From positions 62,001-126,000 of the forward strand of contig JAEYWD010000034.1 of assembly GCA_023429135.1 (NCBI GenBank): a DNA stretch of 64,000 bases. The letters run 5' to 3'. This stretch comes from Bacteroidota bacterium. GTDB taxonomy: Bacteria; Bacteroidota; Bacteroidia; Bacteroidales; JAAUTT01. Below are positions 7,686-16,638 of the stretch, in pieces. Under the pieces are notes generated by a model. It searched no databases, was not told where the DNA came from, and saw only the letters and a list, made by a program, of their open reading frames with translations. The number at the start of each line of letters is the position of its first letter. Position 1 is the stretch's first letter. Made by a program: the position numbers and the translations under genes.

Positions 7686-10664
7686 TTATTTTTTAAGGAA
7701 ATTCAATATCTGCAACATAAATTCTTTTCTTTCCTGATCCGTTTTTAAGGTCTCGAAAGGAAATCCGCAAACCACACTCCGGTAATTACCCCGGAAGCCC
7801 ACACCGGCACTGCTGTTATTCTGCCTGTACCGGAAAATTGTTCTGGCGCCGGCTCCATCGGGATCAAGTGCATCGGGCGCTTCCACGGTGTAAATGGAAG
7901 GATCGTAAGAAGTATTAAAACTATATTTACCTTTAAACAAAGGTGCAGAATCATCTGTAGCATAAAAATCTCCCTGATTTACGGTATGATTAGTTCTCCA
8001 TTGAAAATGCAAAACTTTTGCAGCAAACTTGATGGCCGTTGAATCGCCAGTATTTAGCAAATCGGTTCCGGTGTAGGCTCCCGAAAGAAAAACGCCCTTC
8101 CCGTTATCGGCAAGCTCTTTCAGCTTATTCAGAAAAGCGGGGGTATAAATCTGAAAGTCTTTTACATTTTTATCTTTGAAGGAAGGTATCGATTTCTCTT
8201 CTCCAAGCACAACATCTACAATATCAAAAGGAGATGTGGTAAAAGAACCCTGATTAAAAACCTCATCGCTCACTGAAACAAATGAATAACCGTTAGCGAG
8301 AATTGCTTCCCCATGAACGCGGGTAAAATCGAAAGTATTTCCGGGAATTACTTTCCCTTCCATATCAGCATAACTTGCGCCCCAACCCGGACTGTCGTCA
8401 TCTTTCCAGTCCGATTTGCGGTTAAAGTCGTATTGATTTCCAACATGACCTGGCTCCGAATGAAACGGCACTCCCTGATCGTCCCACCAGGCAATACCGG
8501 CCATGTTACCCTGATCGAAGAAAGCAGGGCCGCTAACCCTGTCGAAACCATTTACTACCAGTACCGTCGGAGCTGTTTCATTTTTAAGACCGACAGCAAG
8601 AATTTCCGAAGAAAAACTTTCGCCGCCTTCGTTCAGGGCCGTAACCTTGAAACTGTATATTTCGTCGTATTTACCTAGGGTTAACGTGAGAAAAGTATCG
8701 GTAACCACAACCCCATTGTCGAAGCCTCCTTTTCCAATTCTTCTGTAAACTTTGTACTTGTCGGGTTTGGCTGTTGTTTCAAGTGAATCCAGAACCGGTT
8801 TCCAACTGAGGCGGATGGATTTATCTCCCAAATTTGTAATGCCAAAATGATCGACTGGCAAAGGTTGAACCACGTACTCCCTGTTTTGCTGATATGCCAG
8901 ATATTTCAGCATAGCTTTATAAATGGCCCGGCCCACGGTAAACCTGAATCGCGGATCGAGGCTGTAGCGCATATCGGCCACATTCTGGTGCGAAAGCAAC
9001 TCAAGGAGCACGGCGGGAACAATTTGCCGGTAGGCTTCGGAATAACCGCGATCCCACATAGGCCGGCTGGTCCACTTTGGATTTATGCCCGCTCGGATAT
9101 CATTCACAATTTGTGTGTGCATCATATCGGTAAAATCGCGGCTCGTCATTTTTGATTGTCCGTTTGGGAAAATGCCGTTATTCTTTTCGGTGCTGTAAAT
9201 TGTAAGCGTACCAATAACAGAATCATTGGGCGTTGTGCCGGCATCAGTATGAAATGCCATGGACAAGTCTACCGGAATATTTAAACCTGCATTAAAAGAA
9301 CTGCGATACTGAGGCTTGGACGATCCAATCAGGTAATTGATCCATTCTCCGCGCGACTGTAAATCGTCGGTATAATCGTTTTTCCCTTTGTTAAGGTTGT
9401 AAACCAGCGTATCGGGAGCGCCAGCATATTGCAGATAGTATCTTGCCGCCTCCATATATCTTGGCTTGCCGCTTTGCTTCCACTGGTAGGCAACAGTGCC
9501 GTTATCGAGCGGACGGCGGGCAACATTGCCCATGCCACCTCCGAAACGAACGGCATCTGTAGAGATAAATCCATCCTCCGTTCCCTTTATATTTATTGAA
9601 ACAGCTCCTGAAGTACCCTTTTCAAATTCAAAATTACCCAGGTAAACCCATGTGCTTCCGCTCATGCGCTGATTTAAGAGAAAACGGGTTTCTCCACCCA
9701 GGTGCTTTACTATGTACTCAGCGGATGAACTATTGGAATTATCCTGCAGGTACGACACGTAAACAGCGTAGTTTCCCCTTTCAGGAATTGCAGGAACATA
9801 ATCGACACGCTTACCAGCATTCTTTTTTGGGTCAATCCGGTACGATGTTCCCGACTCAAAAGGCTTATCGCCATAAAAAATGGTATCCCTGGGAGCAAAA
9901 CCTTTTTTAATTTCATCATAAACCAAATCCACAGGCATCAATATGTTTGAGGAACCACGGCCATTGTTATCTACAACCACTTCATGTATCTGTGTGTCGC
10001 GCTCCCTGGGCAAAAAAACCGAAGCCCCGGCATTCTCCAGCATAGGGACAATGTACTGGTACATATACATCAGCGGATGAACATCCTCAACAGTACCAAA
10101 GAGCCTTGCCCGCTGATATTCCCAGCGATCGAGAGTGGTTTCGTAGAAAAAACCATGGCTGGGCCAAAGCGCTATGTTATTATTGTATAATCCTTTTGCC
10201 GGAATTTGTGCATCGGCTCGCCTTACAAGCGGAATGCGGTTTACTGAAAAGACATCGTTTCTTTTTTGGTCAACAGGCAACGTCTTTCTAGCCCAATTGG
10301 GAACAAGATCCTGGATAAGCACTTTATTTGAAAACCCTAGAAGTTCATAATCGCTGAACTTCTTTCCTAGCTCGTCCGAAATGGATTTATAAAGCTTTTG
10401 AACCGCATCTTCTCTGATGGGCAGGTAAGATAACTCAGGAGAAAAGTAAATCCTGAGATTTTTATCGGAACTGTTAAGTTTAAACGAATCTAATTTTGCA
10501 TTTCGGAAATTTTTCAACCCATGATCAGACTCTTTCCAGGTAGCTAAACGCTTTGAGACAAGCCGCTCCAGCCGTTTCTCTTTTTTCGACTGGGCAGAAG
10601 CCGGGTTGAATACGAAAAGCATTGCCAAAAACGTAACTACTGCCAGATCTTTAATATATCTCAT
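7686..10664 (-). CDS. Secreted N-acetylmuramoyl-L-alanine amidase-like protein with golvesin-like and FN3 domains
   Basis: A signal peptide ends near AQS (residue 25). The next 580 residues look like an Amidase_3 zinc fold. Visible candidate elements are His in LWPSHGFFYE (about 171), His in MAFHTDAG (about 470) and the catalytic-type Glu in VLLELLSH (about 550). It is interrupted by a golvesin/xanthan-lyase CBD-like domain at about 285-375 (YAVYVSYLQDNSNSSSAEY). An FN3 domain follows at about 605-690, then a C-terminal domain of about 300 residues starting VLVVNGFDRVSGPAFF. Such proteins are often labelled xanthan lyase, but the amidase elements fit peptidoglycan peptide removal better. It is the first gene of the leftward operon and should act in the periplasm or at the surface. 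Confidence 0.83.
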   Translation of the reverse strand: MRYIKDLAVVTFLAMLFVFNPASAQSKKEKRLERLVSKRLATWKESDHGLKNFRNAKLDSFKLNSSDKNLRIYFSPELSYLPIREDAVQKLYKSISDELGKKFSDYELLGFSNKVLIQDLVPNWARKTLPVDQKRNDVFSVNRIPLVRRADAQIPAKGLYNNNIALWPSHGFFYETTLDRWEYQRARLFGTVEDVHPLMYMYQYIVPMLENAGASVFLPRERDTQIHEVVVDNNGRGSSNILMPVDLVYDEIKKGFAPRDTIFYGDKPFESGTSYRIDPKKNAGKRVDYVPAIPERGNYAVYVSYLQDNSNSSSAEYIVKHLGGETRFLLNQRMSGSTWVYLGNFEFEKGTSGAVSINIKGTEDGFISTDAVRFGGGMGNVARRPLDNGTVAYQWKQSGKPRYMEAARYYLQYAGAPDTLVYNLNKGKNDYTDDLQSRGEWINYLIGSSKPQYRSSFNAGLNIPVDLSMAFHTDAGTTPNDSVIGTLTIYSTEKNNGIFPNGQSKMTSRDFTDMMHTQIVNDIRAGINPKWTSRPMWDRGYSEAYRQIVPAVLLELLSHQNVADMRYSLDPRFRFTVGRAIYKAMLKYLAYQQNREYVVQPLPVDHFGITNLGDKSIRLSWKPVLDSLETTAKPDKYKVYRRIGKGGFDNGVVVTDTFLTLTLGKYDEIYSFKVTALNEGGESFSSEILAVGLKNETAPTVLVVNGFDRVSGPAFFDQGNMAGIAWWDDQGVPFHSEPGHVGNQYDFNRKSDWKDDDSPGWGASYADMEGKVIPGNTFDFTRVHGEAILANGYSFVSVSDEVFNQGSFTTSPFDIVDVVLGEEKSIPSFKDKNVKDFQIYTPAFLNKLKELADNGKGVFLSGAYTGTDLLNTGDSTAIKFAAKVLHFQWRTNHTVNQGDFYATDDSAPLFKGKYSFNTSYDPSIYTVEAPDALDPDGAGARTIFRYRQNNSSAGVGFRGNYRSVVCGFPFETLKTDQERKEFMLQILNFLKK

Positions 10665-10702
10665 ATAATTTTTTATGTAGCTAATTATGCAAAAGATCAG
10701 TC

Positions 10703-10733
10703 CAAAAATAAATAGTCTTTTTTATATTTACAA
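10703..10733 (-). promoter_or_regulatory. Candidate Bacteroidetes promoter for the leftward salvage operon
   Basis: Read on the minus strand: TTG at 10733-10731, a 20-base spacer, then TATTTTTG at 10710-10703, matching the TTTG / TAnnTTTG consensus. A start about 7 bases later leaves a leader of about 30 bases before the amidase ATG. Predicted by eye only. Confidence 0.45.
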
Positions 10734-10759
10734 TAGTTGTAATACATGTTATATATTAC

Positions 10760-10789
10760 TTGTTAATTTTTATAACTTTTATAATTTTG
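10760..10789 (+). promoter_or_regulatory. Candidate Bacteroidetes promoter for murK-murQ-nagB operon
   Basis: TTG at 10760-10762, a 19-base spacer, then TAATTTTG at 10782-10789. It lies back-to-back with the leftward promoter in the same AT-rich 263-bp gap and would give a leader of about 130 bases. A shared regulator between the two is plausible, but no clear operator was found. Confidence 0.42.
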
Positions 10790-10927
10790 CACAGTAAATA
10801 TAGGTATCATTTAAGATGATATTTGCAACTTAATGATTGAAAATTGGGAATTTACAACTATTTAATCGTAAATTATAAGTTGTTATTGTTTATATCTAAT
10901 TGATGGATAAGAAATATTCACAGGAAT

Positions 10928-11782
10928 ATGGCAAAAATACTTGTTGCGGACAGCGGATCAACAAAAACACACTGGATTTTGTTTAAAGATGGTAAGAAAG
11001 AAGAGCCTTTTATCACTTCGGGAATCAATCCCTTTTATCAGGATACGGCAAACATTGTGGATTCAATAGAAAAAACTCTCCGGAAAAATGTTATAATACA
11101 ACCTGATCATATTTTCTTTTATGGGGCCGGCTGTGCAAATCAGAAACAGGAAATTGTACTGAATGCATTGAAAAGTATATACCTCACCTCGGATGTTTTT
11201 GTGGGTAGCGATCTGCTAGGCGCTGCAAGATCGTTATGCCAGAATAAAAGCGGAATTGCATGCATTCTGGGAACTGGCTCCAATTCGTGCTATTACGACG
11301 GGAAAGAAATCACGGCTCATGTATCTCCTTTAGGATATATTTTGGGCGACGAAGGCAGTGGTGCAGTTTTAGGGAAAACCCTGATTTCTGACATCTTAAA
11401 AAATCAAATGCCAGAGATCGTTTCGCAACGCTTTTTCGATACCTACCAGTTAAATGTGAACAGCATTCTCGATTCTGCTTATAAACAGCCATTTCCAAAT
11501 CGTTATCTTGCTCAGTTTGCAAAGTTTATAGGCGACAATATTGAAATTCCCGAAGTTGAAAATATTGTTCTGGAAAGTTTCAAGGAATTTATAACCCGCA
11601 ATATTATGCAATATGAACAGGTTCGAACCACTGAAATATACTTTACAGGAAGTATTGCCTGGCATTTTCAGGAGCAACTAACAAATACTCTCGAAAAGTT
11701 TGACCTGAAAGCATCAAAGATAACCAAAGCCCCGCTTGACGATTTAATAACCTATCATAATCAGCATTTAGTTGTAAGCTAA
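10928..11782 (+). CDS. BadF/BadG-type amino-sugar kinase (MurK/GlcNAc kinase-like)
   Basis: This ASKHA-fold kinase has the phosphate-1 motif ADSGSTKTHWIL (residues 7-18), the GTGSNSCYYDG phosphate-2 region (about 118) and GDEGSGAVLG (about 139), all typical of the BadF/BadG N-acetylglucosamine kinase family. Relatives phosphorylate GlcNAc or MurNAc at O6. It lies 25 bp upstream of murQ, whose substrate is MurNAc-6-P, which favours MurNAc kinase activity (MurK), possibly with GlcNAc as well. At 284 residues it has the usual length. It is the first gene of the rightward operon. Confidence 0.87.
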   Translation: MAKILVADSGSTKTHWILFKDGKKEEPFITSGINPFYQDTANIVDSIEKTLRKNVIIQPDHIFFYGAGCANQKQEIVLNALKSIYLTSDVFVGSDLLGAARSLCQNKSGIACILGTGSNSCYYDGKEITAHVSPLGYILGDEGSGAVLGKTLISDILKNQMPEIVSQRFFDTYQLNVNSILDSAYKQPFPNRYLAQFAKFIGDNIEIPEVENIVLESFKEFITRNIMQYEQVRTTEIYFTGSIAWHFQEQLTNTLEKFDLKASKITKAPLDDLITYHNQHLVVS

Positions 11783-11807
11783 ATGTTTGGACTTTAAACA
11801 TATAAAA

Positions 11808-12659
11808 ATGGAACTTGATAATAACAAGGAAACAAAAATGAGTGTTACCGAAACATCTTCATTGTACGACAACCTCGAATCGATGTCGGTTCGGGAACTA
11901 CTCGACAATATCAATCGCGAAGATGCGAAGGTTCATATTGCCGTAAATCAGGCAATTCCCCAGATTCAGAAATTAGTGGAAAGGACAGTGGCGAGAATGA
12001 AAAAAGGGGGACGCCTCTTCTATATAGGTGCAGGTACCAGCGGGCGTCTGGGGGTTTTGGATGCTTCTGAGGTACCTCCTACTTTTGGTGTTCCTGATAA
12101 TATAGTAATCGGACTTATTGCCGGTGGTGACGGCGCCCTGCGCAAGGCCGTAGAAGCAGCAGAAGATCATCCCACAAAAGCCTGGGACGACCTTATGAAA
12201 TTCAATATTAACAGCAACGATACTTTGGTAGGAATAGCCGCATCGGGAACCACGCCTTATGTAATAGGGGGTTTAAAAATTGCCCGCGAACATGGGGTGC
12301 TCACCGGATGTGTTACCTGCAACCCCAACAGCAAAATGGCCGAAACGGCCGAAATACCCATAGAAGCCATTGTAGGACCCGAATTTGTTACCGGCAGCAC
12401 CCGCTTAAAAGCTGGCACAGCACAAAAAATGATTTTAAATATGATTACTACCTCAATTATGATTAAATTAGGTAGAGTAAAAGGTAACAAAATGGTGAAC
12501 ATGCAGCTTACCAATAAAAAGCTGATAGAACGCGGAACACGGATGATTGTTGAAGAGCTGAATATTCACCGCGACGAAGCAAAACGTTTACTTCTGCTAA
12601 ACGGTTCAGTAAAAAAGGCTATTGAAAATTATGCTGAAAATCAACCCTCAGATAAATAA
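11808..12659 (+). CDS. murQ: N-acetylmuramic acid 6-phosphate etherase
   Basis: MurQ removes D-lactate from MurNAc-6-P, giving GlcNAc-6-P in the cytoplasm. The SIS-domain core is clear: GGRLFYIGAGTSGRLGVLDA and the catalytic Glu in DASEVPPTFG, then GIAASGTTPYV and the C-terminal motifs GPEFVTGSTRLKAGTAQK and VKGNKMVNMQL. An upstream TTG would add seven unlikely residues, so I chose the ATG at 11808. A third option, ATG 11838, has a better Shine-Dalgarno (AAGGA) and begins MSVTETSSLYDNL. The gene sits between the sugar kinase and the deaminase fusion. Confidence 0.95.
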   Translation: MELDNNKETKMSVTETSSLYDNLESMSVRELLDNINREDAKVHIAVNQAIPQIQKLVERTVARMKKGGRLFYIGAGTSGRLGVLDASEVPPTFGVPDNIVIGLIAGGDGALRKAVEAAEDHPTKAWDDLMKFNINSNDTLVGIAASGTTPYVIGGLKIAREHGVLTGCVTCNPNSKMAETAEIPIEAIVGPEFVTGSTRLKAGTAQKMILNMITTSIMIKLGRVKGNKMVNMQLTNKKLIERGTRMIVEELNIHRDEAKRLLLLNGSVKKAIENYAENQPSDK

Positions 12660-12737
12660 ATTTCAGAAATAGAACTATAGCAACAGATAGTGGTTTATAA
12701 TGTGATTTTATCCGTACGGAAATAAATATATACACAG

Positions 12738-15077
12738 ATGAAAAACATAAATGTTGACAACCTGAATCTTTCTCCGGTTGAAAAGAGATTTGTGGAACTT
12801 CAGGAAAACAAAAAGATTTCCACCAAAGTTCCTTACATTACAGTTGACAATTTCCCAAAGTTGGGTTTTTTAACGGCCCTGCGATTTTTGGAATGGGTAG
12901 GCCAAAATCCCGATGGCACCATTAGTTTACCAACTGGTAAAACTCCCGAGTATTTTATCCGCTGGACTCAATATTTACTCGAGAACTGGAGCAATGCCAA
13001 AGGCAAAAAGCTTCGGGAAGATTACGGTTTAAAAGGCGAGAAAAAACCCGACCTGAGTGCACTCAAATTTGTTCAGATTGATGAGTTCTACCCCATCAAC
13101 TCGCAGCAACAGAACAGCTTTTATTATTATGTTAACGAGTATTATATAAAAGGTTTCGGACTAAGCCCCAAAAATGCCCTGTTAATCAACTCCGACACTA
13201 TACCCCTGGTAAACGGGAAACATTTTTCGGAAGTTTTTCCCGACAGCAAAGTGGATCTCTCACTACGTTACCGCGAGGCCAAAACTAAAAAAGAGCAGGA
13301 ACAACAGCAATCAATTTTCAAGATAGACGATTGGTGCTGCAATTACGAAGCTCAGGTTCGCGAGAGAGGCGGAATAGGTTTCTTTCTCGGCGGTATTGGT
13401 CCCGATGGGCATATTGCTTTTAACACCCGGGGGTCCGATCATTATTCAACAACCAGATTAACAGCTACAAACTTCGAAACACAGGCTGTAGCTGCCGGCG
13501 ACCTGGGAGGTATTGAAGTATCTCGCCATCGTTTGGTAATCACAATCGGGTTGGAAACCATTACTTACAATAAAGATGCTGTTGCCATTATTTTTGCTGC
13601 AGGAGAAGCCAAAGCTGGTCTTGTAAGAGATGCGCTCGAGAGCGAACCTACAGTACTCTATCCTGCAACCGTGTTGCAACGGTTGCCAAACAGCCGTTTT
13701 TATCTGACACAGGGTGCTGCGTCGCAACTGACTGACAGCATCGAACATTTCTATAAAACCGGTCCCTGGACACACGAAAAGACTGAGAAAGCGGTGATAG
13801 ATCTCTGCCGCAAAAGCAATAAATACGGACATCATCTGGTACTCGACGATCTTAAAAACGATCCGTTCTGCCGTCTTATCCCCAATCTGAATAACGATAC
13901 CGTACAAACGGTTGTAAACTCAATTGTTTCAAAAATAGAAAGGGGAATGCAGGAAGAAAATAACCAGGTTTACTATCATACAGGTCCGCACCACGACGAT
14001 ATTATGCTGGGAATGTTACCTCCGCTTACCGAGTTGCTTAATAACGACAGCAATAAATCGCATTTTTCAGTTTTAACCTCCGGTTTTACTGCAGTTACCA
14101 ACGATTTTATCTACAATTCTTTAGTCGATACCAAGCAATTTATAGAAGAAGGCCAGGTAAAAATGATCGAATACCCTGATTTTTTTGAGACTGGTTACAA
14201 ATATAAATGGGATAAAGATGTTTACCATTTCCTGAATAAAGTTGCTTCCGGCGAGCCCCGTGAACGCAAAAGAGGTCTGTCGCACCGTTTGATACGTGCT
14301 ATAGTGGATATTTGGGCCGTAAAGAGCACCGACGAGCTGCGCGATACCATCAACAGCATTCTTGCCATTCTCAGAGACAGTTACAGCGGCCAGAAGAATC
14401 CTCCAAAAATTCAGAAACTCAAAGGGATGCTCCGTGAGTTCGAAGAAGAACTGGTATGGGCACACTTTGGAGTTCAGGTAAAGAATGTACATCACCTGCG
14501 CCTCGGATTTTACACCGGCGATATTTTTACCGAGCAACCCAACCGCGAACGTGACGTAATTCCAGTGTTAAAGCAACTGAAAGAAATTAAACCTTCGGTG
14601 ATCAGCCTGGCTTTCGATCCTGAAGGAAGCGGTCCCGATACGCATTACAAAGTTCTGCAGGCCATTGCCAATGCCGTTGCACTTTGGAGCAAAGAAGAAG
14701 ATTTGTCGAAACTGCGCATCTGGGGTTACCGCAACGTTTGGTACAAATTCCATCCGGCCGATGTAAACGTAATTACTCCGGTTACCCTCAATGCCTTGGA
14801 TGTGTTGGATAAATCGTTTACCGATTGTTACCTGAGTCAGGTAAATGCCTCGTTCCCAAGTTACGAACTTGATGGAAAATTCAGCGCTCTGGCTCAACGC
14901 ACCTGGGTCGACCAGTTGAATATGATCCAGTTGCTGTTAGGCAAGGATTATTTCTATACCAACCCCAATTCAAAAATCAGAGCCAGTCACGGTTTAATTT
15001 TCTTCAAGGAAATGACTGTTGAAGAATTCCTGAAAGAAGCCAGAGACCTTGAAAAGTCGATGGAAGGAATGGTATAA
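12738..15077 (+). CDS. Glucosamine-6-phosphate deaminase fused to PIG-L deacetylase domain
   Basis: Residues about 30-350 form a NagB-like domain, with SLPTGKTPEYF, QIDEFYPI and the active-site region GIGPDGHIAFNTRGSDH (about 220). NagB converts glucosamine-6-P to fructose-6-P and ammonia. Residues about 410-650 form a PIG-L (LmbE) deacetylase domain, with the zinc motif PHHDDIMLG (about 415; usual form HPDD) and LAFDPEGSGPDTHY (about 625). The fusion could both deacetylate and deaminate the GlcNAc-6-P made by MurQ, replacing NagA, which is absent from this window. It is 78 bp from murQ and ends the operon. The deaminase domain is confident; the deacetylase role is inference. Confidence 0.88.
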   Translation: MKNINVDNLNLSPVEKRFVELQENKKISTKVPYITVDNFPKLGFLTALRFLEWVGQNPDGTISLPTGKTPEYFIRWTQYLLENWSNAKGKKLREDYGLKGEKKPDLSALKFVQIDEFYPINSQQQNSFYYYVNEYYIKGFGLSPKNALLINSDTIPLVNGKHFSEVFPDSKVDLSLRYREAKTKKEQEQQQSIFKIDDWCCNYEAQVRERGGIGFFLGGIGPDGHIAFNTRGSDHYSTTRLTATNFETQAVAAGDLGGIEVSRHRLVITIGLETITYNKDAVAIIFAAGEAKAGLVRDALESEPTVLYPATVLQRLPNSRFYLTQGAASQLTDSIEHFYKTGPWTHEKTEKAVIDLCRKSNKYGHHLVLDDLKNDPFCRLIPNLNNDTVQTVVNSIVSKIERGMQEENNQVYYHTGPHHDDIMLGMLPPLTELLNNDSNKSHFSVLTSGFTAVTNDFIYNSLVDTKQFIEEGQVKMIEYPDFFETGYKYKWDKDVYHFLNKVASGEPRERKRGLSHRLIRAIVDIWAVKSTDELRDTINSILAILRDSYSGQKNPPKIQKLKGMLREFEEELVWAHFGVQVKNVHHLRLGFYTGDIFTEQPNRERDVIPVLKQLKEIKPSVISLAFDPEGSGPDTHYKVLQAIANAVALWSKEEDLSKLRIWGYRNVWYKFHPADVNVITPVTLNALDVLDKSFTDCYLSQVNASFPSYELDGKFSALAQRTWVDQLNMIQLLLGKDYFYTNPNSKIRASHGLIFFKEMTVEEFLKEARDLEKSMEGMV

Positions 15078-15086
15078 AAGAAGGAA

Positions 15087-15114
15087 ATGAATGAATGAAT
15101 GAATGAATGAATGA
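15087..15114. repeat. Seven tandem ATGA tetranucleotides
   Basis: Seven perfect copies of ATGA directly follow the deaminase stop codon. It is a microsatellite-like tract with a purine-rich context. Confidence 0.95.
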
Positions 15115-15118
15115 TAGT

Positions 15119-15167
15119 AAAAAAACGAGAAAATTTAGTAAAATTTACTAAATTTTCTCGTTTTTTT
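15119..15167. terminator. Perfect 24-bp palindrome / bidirectional terminator
   Basis: Arms 15119-15142 and 15144-15167 are perfect inverted repeats around a single base, with A and T runs at the two ends. It probably ends the salvage operon as an intrinsic terminator. Its centre also holds the first of three repeated 19-bp operators (15134-15152), so it may serve both roles. Confidence 0.7.
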
Positions 15168-15216
15168 TAGTAATAATTACCAAAGTATCCAAAATTATTT
15201 AGTAAATTTTACCAAA
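15134..15216. promoter_or_regulatory. Three 19-bp near-palindromic operators at 32-bp spacing
   Basis: Copies at 15134-15152, 15166-15184 and 15198-15216 follow the pattern TTTAGTAAnnnTTACYAAA. Their starts are exactly 32 bp apart, about three helical turns, so all three face the same side of the DNA. They lie directly upstream of the ATPase gene, and the third overlaps its candidate promoter. This is the expected layout for cooperative autoregulation. Confidence 0.75.
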
Positions 15217-15230
15217 CTTTATTACCTTTG
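15198..15230 (+). promoter_or_regulatory. Candidate promoter of the ATPase gene
   Basis: TTTA at 15198-15201, a 21-base spacer, then TACCTTTG at 15223-15230, a perfect TAnnTTTG box. The spacer is filled by the third operator, so a protein bound there should block RNA polymerase. Confidence 0.45.
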
Positions 15231-15250
15231 ATGCAGGTTAAAAAACAGCA

Positions 15251-16525
15251 TTGAAGAATATCCTAAAAAATATAATACTTGAGTATCACAATTCTATAAC
15301 TCAAAAGGTTGAATGGAGAAGTATAGAAATTCCGTTCAATCTCAATATTATCATTTCAATAATCGGCGCGCGCCGGAGCGGGAAAACGTATCTGTTGTAT
15401 CAGGTAATAGAAAAACTTCTTAAAAGCGGAATAGAAAAAAAGAAGATTTTCTTCTTAAACTTTGAGGATGAAAGGTTAATCCTGAACGAAACTAATCTTG
15501 ACCTCATAATTCAATCGTACCAGGAATTATATCCGGATACTCCGTTGGACGAAGTTTATCTGTTTTTTGACGAGATCCAGAATGTACAGGGATGGGAAAA
15601 ATTCATACGGCGGGTTTACGATACAAAAACGAAACATATTTTCCTCACCGGTTCCAATTCTAAATTATTAAGCTCCGAAATTGCCACCGAACTTCGCGGA
15701 CGCACGTTGACTTTTACAGTTTATCCTCTTTCGTTTAAGGAATACCTGAGCTTTAACAAGGTTGAGCCTGTTTTATACCCTCAAAATAACAAGAGCCGCA
15801 TAATTACTTTTGCCGAAAAATACATGCTTACCGGTGGCTTTCCTGAAACGGTAAATTTCGATCCCAAAAACAGGGTAAAGCTTTTACAGCAATATTTCAA
15901 TGTAATGATTTTCAGGGACATTATTGAAAGATATAAAATAGCCAGCCCTGAAACATTAAAATATTTTATTAAAAAGATTTTTGCCAGTATAACAAAGCCG
16001 TTTTCCATAAATAAGGCTTATAACGATCTCCGATCTTTAGGCTATAATGTTAGCAATAAATATTTGTACGAATATTTTACATATTGTAATAATATCTTTC
16101 TTACTCAGTCTATTAACAAATTCCATTTTTCGGAAATAAAACAGGAGAAGAGCGATAAAAAAGCTTATGTAATTGACAATGGATTACTATCGGCCATAGA
16201 ATTCTCCGTATCGGAAAACAGGGGAAAACTTTTTGAGAATATGGTTGTAATGGAATTTATTAAAAGAGAAACGCAAATTTTCTATTTTAAAGATGTTTAT
16301 GAATGCGATCTGGTAATCAAGGAAAATAATGTTTATAAACCCGTGCAGATCTCATATACGCTGGAGAATTCTGAAACACAAGAGCGGGAACTCAGAGGAA
16401 TGGCGGAGGCATGCAGAACCCTGAATACCTCCAAAGGTATTGTAATAACTTTTGACGAAAAGGAAGCTCTAATCTACAGAAACATAGAAATAGAGATTGT
16501 TCCTTTTTATGAATATTTTCTGTAA
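15251..16525 (+). CDS. AAA-type ATPase with C-terminal DUF4143
   Basis: Walker A is GARRSGKT (residues 39-46) and Walker B is VYLFFDEIQ (about 102-110), followed by the sensor-like HIFLTGSNSKLL. A winged-helix-like segment (about 230-300) and a C-terminal DUF4143 region with ECDLVIKENNVYKPVQIS follow. That last segment resembles a restriction-nuclease fold but lacks the canonical catalytic Lys. The start is a TTG; the nearest upstream ATG (15231) is out of frame and opens only a seven-codon peptide. The family is common in archaea and Bacteroidetes, often in multiple copies, and its function is unknown. Its promoter carries three regularly spaced operators, suggesting tight regulation. Confidence 0.82.
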   Translation: MKNILKNIILEYHNSITQKVEWRSIEIPFNLNIIISIIGARRSGKTYLLYQVIEKLLKSGIEKKKIFFLNFEDERLILNETNLDLIIQSYQELYPDTPLDEVYLFFDEIQNVQGWEKFIRRVYDTKTKHIFLTGSNSKLLSSEIATELRGRTLTFTVYPLSFKEYLSFNKVEPVLYPQNNKSRIITFAEKYMLTGGFPETVNFDPKNRVKLLQQYFNVMIFRDIIERYKIASPETLKYFIKKIFASITKPFSINKAYNDLRSLGYNVSNKYLYEYFTYCNNIFLTQSINKFHFSEIKQEKSDKKAYVIDNGLLSAIEFSVSENRGKLFENMVVMEFIKRETQIFYFKDVYECDLVIKENNVYKPVQISYTLENSETQERELRGMAEACRTLNTSKGIVITFDEKEALIYRNIEIEIVPFYEYFL

Positions 16526-16638
16526 AGTACCATAAATGGGCTACTGAGCGATGCTGAAGTGATATCCACTGAATTCCAGTTTCGGCTCCGCTCAATTACC
16601 TTTCACCAGAATAACACGAAACCAGTAACCCGTAACCC

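Noticed and set aside
11787..11807. TTG start extending MurQ by seven residues
   Set aside because: The added residues do not fit the family, and two ATG starts are available downstream.
15231..15254. Seven-codon peptide (MQVKKQH) before the ATPase
   Set aside because: It overlaps the TTG start and could be a leader peptide, but it is too short to support by sequence alone.
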